NCBI RefSeq assembly: GCF_001278075.1
Contig: NZ_CP011340.1
Coordinates: 1,736,001-1,800,000 of the forward strand
DNA: 64,000 bases
Direction: 5' to 3'
Source: Streptomyces pristinaespiralis
GTDB lineage: Bacteria > Actinomycetota > Actinomycetes > Streptomycetales > Streptomycetaceae
Part shown: piece after piece, positions 35,108 to 43,984 of the stretch
Layout of the letters: every line of letters starts with the position of its first letter
Position numbering within the stretch: position 1 is the stretch's first letter
Program-made: the position numbers and the translations under genes
Notes under the pieces: model-generated
The model's database searches: none
Seen by the model: only the letters and a program-made list of their open reading frames with translations
Told to the model about the DNA's origin: nothing

Positions 35108-35223
35108 GATCCGCAGCGTAGAAGACACCACCGACAAGAGCGCGGGTGAGCACGTTCCACCTCGTGGGCCGCGTACGCCGGACGACGAGGCCCTCGCGCC
35201 GCCGCGGGTGACGAGCCCTTGCG

Positions 35224-35910
35224 TCAGGAGGGGTCGGCGTCCTCCCGCACCGTGAGCCGGGCCACCTCCCGCATGGTGCGCAGGATCTCCGGCCGCGCCG
35301 CGGGGCGTGAGGCGAGGCCCCGGGGGCTGGGGTGCCAGGTCGCCAGGGTGCGGACCGCGGGGGCGTAGCGGGCGACGTACGCGGCCCAGCCGGCCTGGGC
35401 GCTGCGGCCCATGGGCACCACGACCTCCAACTTCGGCAGCAGCGAGATCACTTCGTGGAGGAACGGCGCCGCGAGCTGTACGTCGGTACGTCCCGCCGCG
35501 GCGATCCGGTCGGCCGTGCCCAGGTACCACGGAACGATGTTCCAGTGCAGGGAGTGCTCGTAGGCCAGCCCCGCCTCGCGACGGAGCAGCCAGCAGTTCT
35601 GGGCGGTCGGGTCGTTGTTGTCGACGGAGATGATCCCGCTGCCCGTGCGCCGCAGGCCCGCCCCGCTGCCCACGGCCTTCCTGCCGGGCGCCTCCAGCAG
35701 GAAGAGGCTGCGCGCCTCGACCCCGCCGGAGGCCGGGTCGAACCACGGAACGGACTCGCCCTGATCCAGCCGCTCACGCAGGTCGGCCACCCAGTCGTTG
35801 AGCGGGCGCACCGACGGACCGGTACGTACTGCCTTGAGCCGCGCGGTGAGGAAGACGGGATCCCGCAGGCTGCGGGGAGCCGTGGTGGGCGCGAAGCTTT
35901 TCACAGACAT
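35224..35910 (-). CDS. Uracil-DNA glycosylase superfamily protein
   Basis: 228 aa. Superfamily features: FLLEAPGRKAV (motif 1 region), SVDNNDPTAQNCWLLRREAG, HWNIVPWYLG, and the C-terminal motif TWHPSPRGLASR, which corresponds to the HPSP loop of UDG-fold enzymes. Members remove uracil or other bases from DNA, although several UDG-like proteins have other roles. No Fe-S cysteine set is seen. Function on DNA is inferred from the fold. Confidence 0.8.
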   Translation of the reverse strand: MSVKSFAPTTAPRSLRDPVFLTARLKAVRTGPSVRPLNDWVADLRERLDQGESVPWFDPASGGVEARSLFLLEAPGRKAVGSGAGLRRTGSGIISVDNNDPTAQNCWLLRREAGLAYEHSLHWNIVPWYLGTADRIAAAGRTDVQLAAPFLHEVISLLPKLEVVVPMGRSAQAGWAAYVARYAPAVRTLATWHPSPRGLASRPAARPEILRTMREVARLTVREDADPS

Positions 35911-36043
35911 GTGGCGAAGTATGCCGCTTCAGGGCGGGAGTCGGCGTGAACCAGGCGCGCGCGCCGCGCAGTTGGCCGCACCGGTCGGCCGGCGGTCACC
36001 GCGGGTTCGAGCGCGCCGAGTGCCTGACCGGCCTCACGGCGGC

Positions 36044-38560
36044 TCACACCGCGGGCACACCGTCGGGGAACGCCTGTTCCGTCCAGATCGTCTTGCCGGA
36101 ACGGGTGTAGCGCGTGCCCCAGCGCTGGACGAGCTGGGCGACGATGAACAGCCCGCGGCCGCCCTCGTCCTCGGCCGTGCTGTGGCGCAGGTGGGGTGAG
36201 GTGTGGCCGGTGTCCGCCACCTCGCACAGGAGCGTCCGGTCGCGGATCAGGCGGAGTTGAAGCGGTCCCTGCGCGTAGCGGACCGCGTTGGTCACCAGTT
36301 CGCTGACGACCAGCTCGGTCGAGAACGCCAGTTCGTCGAGGCCCCAGGTGCTCAGCTGCCCGGTGATGAGTTCCCGTGCCCGGCCGGCCGCCACCGCTTC
36401 CGCCGGCAGCTCCCACATCGCGACCTGCCCGGCGTCGAACTCGCGGGTGCGGACCAGGAGAAGGGCGGTGTCGTCGGCGGTCGTGCCGTCCGGCAGGAGC
36501 TCGGCGACCACCCGGTCGCACAGTTCCTCCAATGGCAACTCCCGGTGGGCGGCCAGCACTTGGCCCAGCAGGTCGAGCCGCTCGTCGATGTCGCGGTCAC
36601 GGGCCTCCACCAGACCGTCGGTGAACAGGGCGAGGAGGCTGCCCGCGGGCAGGTCGATCTCCATCGACTCGAACGGCAGGCCGCCGAGTCCCAGCGGCGG
36701 CCCCGCGGGCAGCTCCGGGTAGTGGTACGAGCCGTCCATGGCCACGACCGCCGGCGGCAGATGCCCGGCGCGTGCCATCGTGCAGCGGCCGGAAACCGGG
36801 TCGTAGACCGCGTAGATGCAGGTCGCGCCGGTCGTCACGTCGGGATGCGGACCGGCTGCGACGTACGCCCCCGCCGCCTCTCCCGTACGCCCCTCCCCCG
36901 GCCCCTGGAACGCGTCGGAGGCGGGTACCACCAGGTCGTCCAGTCGTGCGAGGAGTTCGTCGGGGGCCATGTCCAGCTCGGCGAGGGCCTCCACGGTGGT
37001 GCGCAGCCGTCCCATCGTGACCGCGGCCGGCAGCCCGTGGCCGACGACGTCGCCGACGACCAGCCCGACACGTGCGCCGGAGAGCGGGATGAGGTCGAAC
37101 CAGTCGCCGCCGACCCCGGTCGCCCCGTCGGTGGGCAGGTAGCGGTGGGCGACCTCCACGGCCGAGTGCCAGGGAAGGTGCTGCGGGAGCAGCTCGCGCT
37201 GGAGGGTGAGGGCCGCGGCGTGTTCGCGGGTGAAACGGCGGGCGTTGTCGATGCGGACGGCGGCCCTGGCCACCAGTTCGTCGGCGAGGGCGAGCTCCCC
37301 GTTGTCGAAGACCGCCGGCCGGCCCTCACGGGTGAAGGTGACGAGGCCCAGGGTCTCCGAGCCGACCCGCAGCGGCACGACGAGCGCGTTCTCGTCGAGC
37401 ACCTTGCCGCCGGAGGACAGACTGCGAAGCTGCGGGGTCCCGGGCAGGTACTCGATGACCGTGCGGGCGGCCCGCGCCGGCGCCCTGGCGACCCTGACGA
37501 AACCGCCTCTCGCCGGCCGGCCGGTTTCGGGCTCGCCGCCTTCGAGGACGCCCGGCACGATGTCGACCTCGACCGCGGAGGCGAAGCCGGGCACCGCCAC
37601 GTCCGCGAGCTCCTGAGCGGTGACCACCGCGTCGAGGGTCGTGCCGATGCGGCGGCCCGCCTCGACCAGCAGGGCCAGCCGGTTCTGGGCGTCGTAGCGG
37701 TCGGTGATGTCGAAGGCGTCCTCGCACACGCCGAGCACCCGGCCCTCCGCGTCCTCGAGCCGGTAGTACGAACACGACCACAGATGGTCCCTGCCGGGAT
37801 CGCTGGGCAGTTCCCCGAGGAACTGCACGTCGAGCACGGGCTCGCCGGTGTCGAGGACCTGGCGCATGACGGCGTCGAGAGTGCGGGGGTGACCTTGGGT
37901 GACGAGCGCGCCGCCCGGGTACAGCTCGTCCGCGTGCGTGCCGCGGTACTGGGGGAACGGCCGGCCGATCTCCGCGCTGGAAGCGGCGTTCGCCCAGGCC
38001 AGCCGGAGGTCCGTGTCGTAGATCGCCAGTCCGATCGGGGACTGTGTGGCCAGCCCGTCGAGCATCGCCAGGCGGGATTCCCACACCCGCAGCCGTTCCG
38101 TCTCCGCGAGGACGAGGACCCGCGCGGCCGTCCCGCCGCCGGCCAGCTCCGACACCGCCGCCTCGACCGGGACTGCGTGACCGTCGCGGTGTCGCGCGAG
38201 CCGGGGCTCATGACCGCGGAAGGGCAGCCCCGGTGCGCCGGGCAGCACGGAGGACGCCGGGGAAGGGCCGGGTTCCGGCGGGCCGGCGGCCGGACCGGAC
38301 GGAGGTCCGGAAGCCGCCGCCGGCGCGGTTCCGCACAAGAACACGTCGACGGGCCGTCCGAGGATGTCCTCGGCGGCGTGTCCGAGCAGCGCCTCGGCGG
38401 CCGGGCTCCACCCGATGACCCTGTCGCGGGCGTCGAGGACCACCGTGGCGGCGACAGTGATGTCGAGCGGGCCACGGAGATCCTCGGCCTCCGCCGATCC
38501 CCATGGCCGCCAGGCGCCTGCCGCGTCCCACGCGCCCGCAGCCTGAACAGACCCGTTCAT
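36044..38560 (-). CDS. PAS-GAF-SpoIIE (PP2C) phosphatase with anti-sigma-type kinase domain
   Basis: 838 aa. Order of domains: PAS (~20-155, with a Pro-rich insert near 75-110), second PAS (~165-270; IGLAIYDTDLRLAWANAA), GAF (~285-450), SpoIIE/PP2C phosphatase (~465-690; GDWFDLIPLSGARVGLVVGDVVGHG with metal Asp residues, and FTDGLVEARD), and a C-terminal HATPase_c of the anti-sigma (RsbW) type (~705-838; ELVTNAVRYAQG, DEGGRGLFIVAQL). Such proteins switch sigma factors by dephosphorylating anti-anti-sigma factors. ATG 38560 is preferred; TTG 38596 is an upstream option. No partner anti-sigma antagonist is adjacent. Confidence 0.95.
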   Translation of the reverse strand: MNGSVQAAGAWDAAGAWRPWGSAEAEDLRGPLDITVAATVVLDARDRVIGWSPAAEALLGHAAEDILGRPVDVFLCGTAPAAASGPPSGPAAGPPEPGPSPASSVLPGAPGLPFRGHEPRLARHRDGHAVPVEAAVSELAGGGTAARVLVLAETERLRVWESRLAMLDGLATQSPIGLAIYDTDLRLAWANAASSAEIGRPFPQYRGTHADELYPGGALVTQGHPRTLDAVMRQVLDTGEPVLDVQFLGELPSDPGRDHLWSCSYYRLEDAEGRVLGVCEDAFDITDRYDAQNRLALLVEAGRRIGTTLDAVVTAQELADVAVPGFASAVEVDIVPGVLEGGEPETGRPARGGFVRVARAPARAARTVIEYLPGTPQLRSLSSGGKVLDENALVVPLRVGSETLGLVTFTREGRPAVFDNGELALADELVARAAVRIDNARRFTREHAAALTLQRELLPQHLPWHSAVEVAHRYLPTDGATGVGGDWFDLIPLSGARVGLVVGDVVGHGLPAAVTMGRLRTTVEALAELDMAPDELLARLDDLVVPASDAFQGPGEGRTGEAAGAYVAAGPHPDVTTGATCIYAVYDPVSGRCTMARAGHLPPAVVAMDGSYHYPELPAGPPLGLGGLPFESMEIDLPAGSLLALFTDGLVEARDRDIDERLDLLGQVLAAHRELPLEELCDRVVAELLPDGTTADDTALLLVRTREFDAGQVAMWELPAEAVAAGRARELITGQLSTWGLDELAFSTELVVSELVTNAVRYAQGPLQLRLIRDRTLLCEVADTGHTSPHLRHSTAEDEGGRGLFIVAQLVQRWGTRYTRSGKTIWTEQAFPDGVPAV

Positions 38561-38736
38561 CCTCTTCAGAATCTGCCTGCCCCGCCGGATGCACAAGCGT
38601 TGCCGGTGAGGTGGGAAGGGCCGTGCCGCGCGGCCGCGCCTTCCCGCCTCACCGGTCGCCCGTCCCCGTCGCCCGCCCCCGTCGTCCGTCTCCGGCCGAC
38701 AGGGGCCGTCACCGTGCGTGCCGCTCCTCGGCCCGG

Positions 38737-39207
38737 CTACACGGGGCGCTCGTCCGTCTCGACGAGCCGTGCCAGGTTGTCGAGTGCCATGCGGGTGCCG
38801 GTCTCGTTGTCGGCGGCCGGGACGACGTCGGGAATGCCTTCATGAAGGATCACGACATCGGTGCCGCCGTCCGCGTCCGTGAGCGTGGTCGTCATCCTCA
38901 TCTCCCCGCGCAGCGCCGGGTCCGCCGTCTCGAACTCCAGCACTTCGACCACCGTCTCGTCCGGGACCAGCTCGGCGAAGCGGCCGTGGTAGGTGTCGGT
39001 GTGCGCGTCCGATTTGCCGGCGCCGGCCGGAGCGTCGTAGGTGAGCGAGACGCGGAACCTGCCGCCTTCTCTGGCGTCGAACTCGTGGACGTGACCGCTC
39101 ATGCCCTCCGGCACCCGCCATCGCGCCACGGCCTCCGCGTCCAGCAGCGCCCGGTAGACGGCCGCGCGCGGTGCTCTCACATGCCGGGAGACCTGCGTCG
39201 AGTACAT
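38737..39207 (-). CDS. SRPBCC/AHSA1-family protein
   Basis: 156 aa from ATG 39207. START-like fold: YSTQVSRHVRAPRAAVYRALLDAEAVARWRVPEGM, GGRFRVSLTY, and the C-terminal helix with LHEGIPDVVPAADNETGTRMALDNLARLVE. It belongs to the activator-of-Hsp90-ATPase-homologue group of small ligand-binding proteins; ligand unknown. It lies next to an SDR gene on the same strand but with an 80-bp gap. Confidence 0.88.
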   Translation of the reverse strand: MYSTQVSRHVRAPRAAVYRALLDAEAVARWRVPEGMSGHVHEFDAREGGRFRVSLTYDAPAGAGKSDAHTDTYHGRFAELVPDETVVEVLEFETADPALRGEMRMTTTLTDADGGTDVVILHEGIPDVVPAADNETGTRMALDNLARLVETDERPV

Positions 39208-39287
39208 GGAGGGAAACGTATCGCTCCCTGGACAGGGCGCACCGGGACCGCCGCCGCGCGCCGCGTGGGCCACGGCGGGTTGCGCGT

Positions 39288-39974
39288 TCACGCCGCACTC
39301 TGCGCCAGGGCCAGGCCCTGCTTGACGAGCCGGGTGACGTCGTCGGCGAGGATCTCGGGCAGGCCCTGCTCGATGCCGTCAAGGGCCTGGGCGGCGACCT
39401 CTGCGGGGTCGGCCTTCTGATCGGCCGGAACGACACGGGCCATGTCGGTGTCCATGTATCCGACGTGCAGCGCGGAGACGGCGATGCCGCGGGGGGCCAG
39501 TTCCTCGCGGGCGGCGTCGGTCAGCGCCCAGGCGGCGGCCTTGGCCGCCGCGTAGGCCCCGAGGCCGGCGGGGTGCAGCCAGGACAGCACGGACAGGACG
39601 TTGAGTACGGCGCCGCCGCCGTTGCCCTCGATGACCGGGGCGAAGGTCCGGGTCACGGCGAGCGGTCCGAAGAAGTTGGTCTCCATCTCCAGGCGCACGG
39701 CGTCCAGGTCGCCGGCGAGCAACCGGGTGCCCGTGGAGATCCCCGCGTTGTTCACCAGGAGCGTCGCGTCGGAGGCGATGCGCGCTGCGGCCCGGACCGA
39801 CTCCTCGTCGGTCACATCCAGGCGAAGCGGGGTGACGCCGGCCAGGTCCACGCTCTCGGGGCGGCGCGCCGCCGCGTAGACCTTGACTCCGCGCTCCAGG
39901 AGCTGGGTGGCCAGGTGCCGTCCCAGCCCCCGGTTCGCTCCGGTGACCACGGCGACCGTGTTCTTGAGTTCCAT
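39288..39974 (-). CDS. Short-chain dehydrogenase/reductase (SDR)
   Basis: 228 aa from ATG 39974. Classical SDR: cofactor loop VVTGANRGLGRHLATQL (TGxxxGxG), LLVNNAGIS, and the catalytic Ser, Tyr and Lys in LSVLSWLHPAGLGAYAAAKAAAW (YxxxK). Cytoplasmic NAD(P)H oxidoreductase of unknown substrate. It is divergent from a TetR-family gene with AT-rich inverted repeats in between and is presumably the regulator's target. Confidence 0.93.
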   Translation of the reverse strand: MELKNTVAVVTGANRGLGRHLATQLLERGVKVYAAARRPESVDLAGVTPLRLDVTDEESVRAAARIASDATLLVNNAGISTGTRLLAGDLDAVRLEMETNFFGPLAVTRTFAPVIEGNGGGAVLNVLSVLSWLHPAGLGAYAAAKAAAWALTDAAREELAPRGIAVSALHVGYMDTDMARVVPADQKADPAEVAAQALDGIEQGLPEILADDVTRLVKQGLALAQSAA

Positions 39975-40019
39975 GTCCGCTCCTTGCACTGCTGTCGCCC
40001 GAGAACCGGGCCTGCCATT

Positions 40020-40059
40020 TAGATTATGACTGCAATCTATTATGGAGTCTAGAATAGAT
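40020..40059. promoter_or_regulatory. Candidate TetR operator between SDR and TetR genes
   Basis: Two overlapping inverted repeats in an unusually AT-rich stretch: TAGATT-N8-AATCTA (40020-40039) and ATCTATT-N11-AATAGAT (40035-40059). They share the middle half-site, giving three related half-sites in a row, consistent with cooperative binding of TetR dimers. Confidence 0.65.
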
Positions 40060-40090
40060 GGCAACTGACATCCAAACGGGGAGGTGGCCG

Positions 40091-40651
40091 GTGGGTCGCG
40101 TATCGCAGACACAGGCTCAGGAGAACCGGCAGCGGGTCGTGGAGACGGCCTCCCGGCTGTTCCGCGAGCAGGGGACCCATGTCAGCGTCGCCGACCTCAT
40201 GAAGGCCGCCGGCCTGACCCACGGCGGCTTCTACAAGCAGTTCGCCTCCAAGGACGCACTGGTCGACGAGGCGACCGCCCACGCCTTCGGCGAACTCGCC
40301 CGGCTCCACGCGACCGGAATCGAGCGGAACGCCGGGCGACGCGAGACCGCCCAGCGGGAGCTGATCGACGCCTACCTCTCCGTCGAGCACCGCGACGACG
40401 CGGCGGACGGCTGCCCCGCCGCCGGACTCGCCGCCGACATGGCGCGCACCAGCGGCAATCACGAAGCGCACCGGATCTACGCCGAGGGCGTGCGCGCCTT
40501 CGCCGACGCGCTCGCCACCGAGGACGAGGACGGCCTCACCCGGCTGTGCACCATGCTCGGAGCCCTCGTCCTGGCCCGCGCCACCAAGGGCTCCCCACTC
40601 TCGGAGGAGATCCTCACCACCGCACGCGCGGCCCTGACGGCAACCGGCTGA
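40091..40651 (+). CDS. TetR-family transcriptional regulator
   Basis: 186 aa from GTG 40091, preferred because GGGGAGG lies 6 nt upstream; the upstream ATG 40058 falls inside the operator. N-terminal HTH: RQRVVETASRLFREQGTHVSVADLMKAAGLTHGGFYKQFASKDALVDEA; C-terminal ligand domain contains GCPAAGLAADMART. It probably represses the divergent SDR and itself. Confidence 0.92.
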   Translation: MGRVSQTQAQENRQRVVETASRLFREQGTHVSVADLMKAAGLTHGGFYKQFASKDALVDEATAHAFGELARLHATGIERNAGRRETAQRELIDAYLSVEHRDDAADGCPAAGLAADMARTSGNHEAHRIYAEGVRAFADALATEDEDGLTRLCTMLGALVLARATKGSPLSEEILTTARAALTATG

Positions 40652-40849
40652 TCCAAAAGACCGCCCGCTTGCCGGCACGAGCGGCACGGCGCATCGGGGA
40701 AGCGACTCACCGGCTCACCGCCCCCCAGCCGCACCAGGGGTGGGCTTTCCCCTCGGCAGCGCACTCGTCCGGCAGCGACGCCGGACCTCCTCGCGTCAGG
40801 CGTTCGTAGGCTGGAGCGAAGTCAGCGGCAGAACGGCCCCGGAAGGAAC

Positions 40850-41614
40850 ATGAGCATGGCCAAGCCCGCCGGCCCCACAGGGCCGCAGTCGGTCGATCGC
40901 GCGCTGGAGATCCTCGACGCCGTCGCGGATGCTCCCGGACCGGTCGGGGCGAAGGCGCTCGCGCGGCGGCTGGGGTGCTCGCTGTCGACCGTGTACCACC
41001 TGCTGGGGCCGCTCACCGCCCGCGGGCACCTGGTCCGCACCAGCGCCGGATACGCCCCGGGACCGCGGGTGGCCGCGCTGCACCGGTCGTACCGGCGGCA
41101 TCTGGGGCTCGGGCCGCGGATCGCCGAGCTGCTGCCCCGGCTGCGGAGGGCCACCGGGGCGGAGGCGTACTTCACCGCGTACCGCGACGGCCGGATCGTC
41201 ATGATCGACAGCACCGTGCCGGTCACGGACGTCGCGCACCCGTTCGCGCCCGGGCCGGAGACGCGGGCACACGCGACCGCCCACGGCAAGGCGCTGCTGG
41301 CGGCGCTGCCACGGCCGGCGCGACGGCGGTATCTCGCCGAACACGGCATGGCCCGCTTCACCGACCGCACCATCACCGGCGCCGAGCGGTTCGAGGCCGA
41401 GCTCGCGCGGGTGCGGGGGCAGGGCTACGCGGTGTCGATCGGCGAGGCGGACCCGGCGTTCACCTGTCTCGCCACCACCCTCCCGGAGCGGCCCGGCGGC
41501 GCCGACGGCGTGGTCCACGCCCTGTCGGTGTCGCTGCCGACCGGCGAGTTCCGTCGCCGGCACGGCGAGATCCTGGCGGCGGTGGTGCGGGCCGCTTCCG
41601 ACGCGCCCTGGTGA
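40850..41614 (+). CDS. IclR-family transcriptional regulator
   Basis: 254 aa (ATG 40856, two codons in, has the better-placed AAGGA box). N-terminal winged helix SVDRALEILDAV, GAKALARRLGCSLSTVYHLLGPLTARGHLVRT, then the IclR effector domain with TGAEAYFTAYRDGRIVMIDS, HATAHGKALLAAL and GYAVSIGEADPAFTCLA. No adjacent catabolic operon is evident, so its target is unknown. Confidence 0.92.
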   Translation: MSMAKPAGPTGPQSVDRALEILDAVADAPGPVGAKALARRLGCSLSTVYHLLGPLTARGHLVRTSAGYAPGPRVAALHRSYRRHLGLGPRIAELLPRLRRATGAEAYFTAYRDGRIVMIDSTVPVTDVAHPFAPGPETRAHATAHGKALLAALPRPARRRYLAEHGMARFTDRTITGAERFEAELARVRGQGYAVSIGEADPAFTCLATTLPERPGGADGVVHALSVSLPTGEFRRRHGEILAAVVRAASDAPW

Positions 41615-41711
41615 GGCGGGCAGCACGACGGGCCGGGGCCGTTTTCCGGCAGGGCCGGAATCCGGCGCGTCACGGATGGCTGCGGCGCTCCCGGAGCGCC
41701 ACCGTGTACGC

Positions 41712-42038
41712 ATGATCTTCATCGCCGTCAGGTTCACCGTCCGTCCCGAGTACAGCGACCGCTGGCTCGACATCGTCGACGACTTCACCCGCGCGACCCG
41801 CGCCGAGCCCGGAAACCTCTTCTACGACTGGTCGCGCAGCGTCGACGATCCGAACAGGTTCACGCTGCTGGAGGCCTTCGCCGACGCGGACGCGGGGGCG
41901 GCGCATGTGGCCTCCGACCACTTCCGGGCGGGCATGGAGTCGATGGCCACCGCGATCGCCACCACGCCGGAGATCATCAACGTCGAGGTGCCGGGCCAGG
42001 GCTGGAACGAGATGGCGGAGCTCAAGCCGGCGCCGTAG
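41712..42038 (+). CDS. ABM-domain monooxygenase-like protein
   Basis: 108 aa from ATG 41712. Dimeric ferredoxin-like fold: [43 protein letters not shown], then [17 protein letters not shown]. This is the antibiotic-biosynthesis-monooxygenase/YgiN type, cofactor-less quinol or aromatic oxygenases. Substrate unknown. It stands alone between the IclR and DinB genes on the same strand. Confidence 0.88.
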   Translation: MIFIAVRFTVRPEYSDRWLDIVDDFTRATRAEPGNLFYDWSRSVDDPNRFTLLEAFADADAGAAHVASDHFRAGMESMATAIATTPEIINVEVPGQGWNEMAELKPAP

Positions 42039-42106
42039 CCCTGTCGGGCCGACAGGGGGCGGCGGGGCCGGGCCGGCTGTCATCGGCATGTGCGAGGGTG
42101 CTGCGT

Positions 42107-42634
42107 ATGGACACGACACCCGACGGACGCCCGATCCCGCCCCCGCACGCCGGTGAACGAGCCATGCTGGAGAGCTGGTTGGAGTTCCACCGTGCGACGC
42201 TGGCGCTGAAGTGCGCCGGACTCGACGACGACCAGGTGCGCCGCGCCGCGGTGACACCCTCGTCGATGACGATCCTCGGCCTGGTGCAGCACCTGGCCGA
42301 GGTCGAACGGAACTGGTTCCAGCGCGTGTTCGCCGGCCACGACGTCCCACTGCTCTACGGCAAGGACGGCGGATACGGCTACGCCCTCGCCGCGGACCGC
42401 GGGATCGACGAGGCCCTGGCCGCCTGGCGGACCGAGGTCGACCGGAGCCGTGAACTGATCGCGGACGCCTCGCTCGACGAGTCCGGCACGCTCTCGAAGG
42501 AGAACGCGGCGGTGCTCGGCGGCGAAGGAGTGTCGCTGCGCTGGATCCTGGTCCACATGATCGAGGAGTACGCCCGCCACAACGGCCATGCGGACCTGCT
42601 CCGGGAGAGCATCGACGGCGTCACCGGCGCGTAG
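42107..42634 (+). CDS. DinB/MST-family protein (DUF664 type)
   Basis: 175 aa from ATG 42107 (GAGGG upstream). Four-helix DinB-like pattern: [56 protein letters not shown] with the first metal His, and [27 protein letters not shown] with two more His ligands. These are metal-dependent small-thiol transferases (mycothiol-type in actinobacteria) or of unknown activity. Confidence 0.9.
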   Translation: MDTTPDGRPIPPPHAGERAMLESWLEFHRATLALKCAGLDDDQVRRAAVTPSSMTILGLVQHLAEVERNWFQRVFAGHDVPLLYGKDGGYGYALAADRGIDEALAAWRTEVDRSRELIADASLDESGTLSKENAAVLGGEGVSLRWILVHMIEEYARHNGHADLLRESIDGVTGA

Positions 42635-42654
42635 CGGTGACCGTCCCGCGGCAC

Positions 42655-42680
42655 GAGGCGGCCGCGGCCCCGGCCGCCTC
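42655..42680. terminator. Bidirectional terminator hairpin
   Basis: GAGGCGGCCG-CGGCCC-CGGCCGCCTC, a perfect 10-bp stem between the convergent DinB gene (ends 42634) and the FN3 lipoprotein gene (ends 42679). Confidence 0.7.
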
Positions 42681-43668
42681 AGCGGACCACCACCGTCCGT
42701 TGGGCGGAGAAGTCGCCCCACTTGCCGTCCGGCAGCTTCGCCCGGAGCTTGATGCTGTAGCGGGTGCCGGGTTCGTCGGTGACGGTCATCGTGTACGTGG
42801 CCGTCCCGGCGGGCGGTTCCGCACCCCAGACGATGGTGGTGGCGAGCCTGCCGTTCAGGTAGAGCTGGTGCTCCTTGACCGGGGCGCCCGTCCGCGGCGG
42901 GGTCCACCGCAGCTCGACGGCGCCCTTGCGGGCACTCGCCTCGAGACCCGTGGGCGCCGTGCTGCCGCCGCTGCGGCCCGGCGCGGAAGGGGTGGTGAGA
43001 TCGACGGGGTCGCTGTCGGGCGACGAGTTCTCCGCGGCGTCGCGGGCCCGGACGGTGAAGGTGTAGACGGTGCCGGGCCGCAGGCCCGTGACCCGCGCGC
43101 CGGTCTCCGTGCCGCTCACGCTGTGGACGCGTGAGTCCTCCTGATAGATGTCGTACGAGGTGACGCCGGTGTCGTCCGCGGCCCGCTCCCAGGTCAGGGT
43201 GACCGCGGTGCTGCCGTCCGTACGTCCCTGGACCTTTCCCGGCCGGCTCGGGGCCCGGCGGTCGTCCGGGGCGGGCGCCGGGGTGGTCACGGATATCGGG
43301 GCGCTGGGCTCGGAGAGGTTCCCGGCCGCGTCGCGCGCCCGCACGGTGAAGCTGTACGCGGTCCGCGGCGCCAGCCCGTCGACGTCCACCATGTGCTTGC
43401 TGCCCGGCAGGGACTTCACCTTGGTGCCCAAGCGGTAGACCTCGTAGCCGGTGACCGCCTCGTTGTCGGAGGACTTGTCCCACATGACGTGCACGGAGGT
43501 GGCGCTGCCCGCCTGGGCGGTCACTCCGGAGGGTGTCGACGGCGGCTTGTCGTCCTCGGCCTCACCGGCACAGGCGGTGAGGGTCGCGAGGGCGGCGAGG
43601 GTGGCGAAGGCCGACAGCAGGAGAACGGCAAAGCGGGGCGGCGTGACAGGGGTGGGGGGACGGTGCAC
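42679..43668 (-). CDS. Lipoprotein with three fibronectin type III domains
   Basis: 329 aa from GTG 43668 (GGAGG 7 nt upstream). Lipoprotein signal with TLTAC lipobox (about residue 33). Three FN3 domains follow: ~43-130 (GYEVYRLGTKV, AYSFTVRARDAAGNLSEPS), ~140-230 (SYDIYQEDSRV, VYTFTVRARDAAENSSPDS) and ~245-329. The first two are close repeats. No catalytic domain is attached, so it is a surface protein likely to bind carbohydrate or protein. Confidence 0.88.
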   Translation of the reverse strand: MHRPPTPVTPPRFAVLLLSAFATLAALATLTACAGEAEDDKPPSTPSGVTAQAGSATSVHVMWDKSSDNEAVTGYEVYRLGTKVKSLPGSKHMVDVDGLAPRTAYSFTVRARDAAGNLSEPSAPISVTTPAPAPDDRRAPSRPGKVQGRTDGSTAVTLTWERAADDTGVTSYDIYQEDSRVHSVSGTETGARVTGLRPGTVYTFTVRARDAAENSSPDSDPVDLTTPSAPGRSGGSTAPTGLEASARKGAVELRWTPPRTGAPVKEHQLYLNGRLATTIVWGAEPPAGTATYTMTVTDEPGTRYSIKLRAKLPDGKWGDFSAQRTVVVR

Positions 43669-43837
43669 GGTCGGGCCTCCGCGTACGGACGACGGGCATT
43701 GGTCCAGACCTGTATGCCACAGTCCGGTGTTCCCCACAAGGCACCCGGGGGCGGCAGGGCACGCCGCGGCCCGGGAACGGGCAGGCCCGGCGGCCGCTCC
43801 GCCTTCGTACCTTGTGTGAGCCTGATGCCTTTCTTAT

Positions 43838-43949
43838 GGCTTCTTGAAGAAGCCCTCAGGGACGGTACGGCGCCGTTCGAACCGGCTTACGATCTCGGCA
43901 ACCCCCCACCGTGATCCCGGTGGGCGCAGCGGCGCCCCCCGGGATCACG
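43838..43949 (+). promoter_or_regulatory. Structured 5' region of the CAP-domain gene
   Basis: The 316-bp gap before the CAP gene contains GGCTTCTTGAAGAAGCC (43838-43854), then a large hairpin: CGTGATCCCGG (43910-43920) pairs perfectly with CCGGGATCACG (43939-43949), with GGGCGC/GCGCCC pairing inside. CCCACCG (43905-43911) can pair with CGGTGGG (43918-43924) instead, excluding the big hairpin. Mutually exclusive structures 35 nt before the start suggest an attenuator or riboswitch-like element of unknown ligand. Confidence 0.45.
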
Positions 43950-43984
43950 ATTGCTCAGCCGTCTTCTTCCGAGGTGTCGTAAGC

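Noticed and set aside
43838..43984. c-di-AMP (ydaO-type) riboswitch before the CAP-domain gene
   Set aside because: The conserved core sequences of that class, including the CCGACAGCTAAC-type 3' block, are not found.
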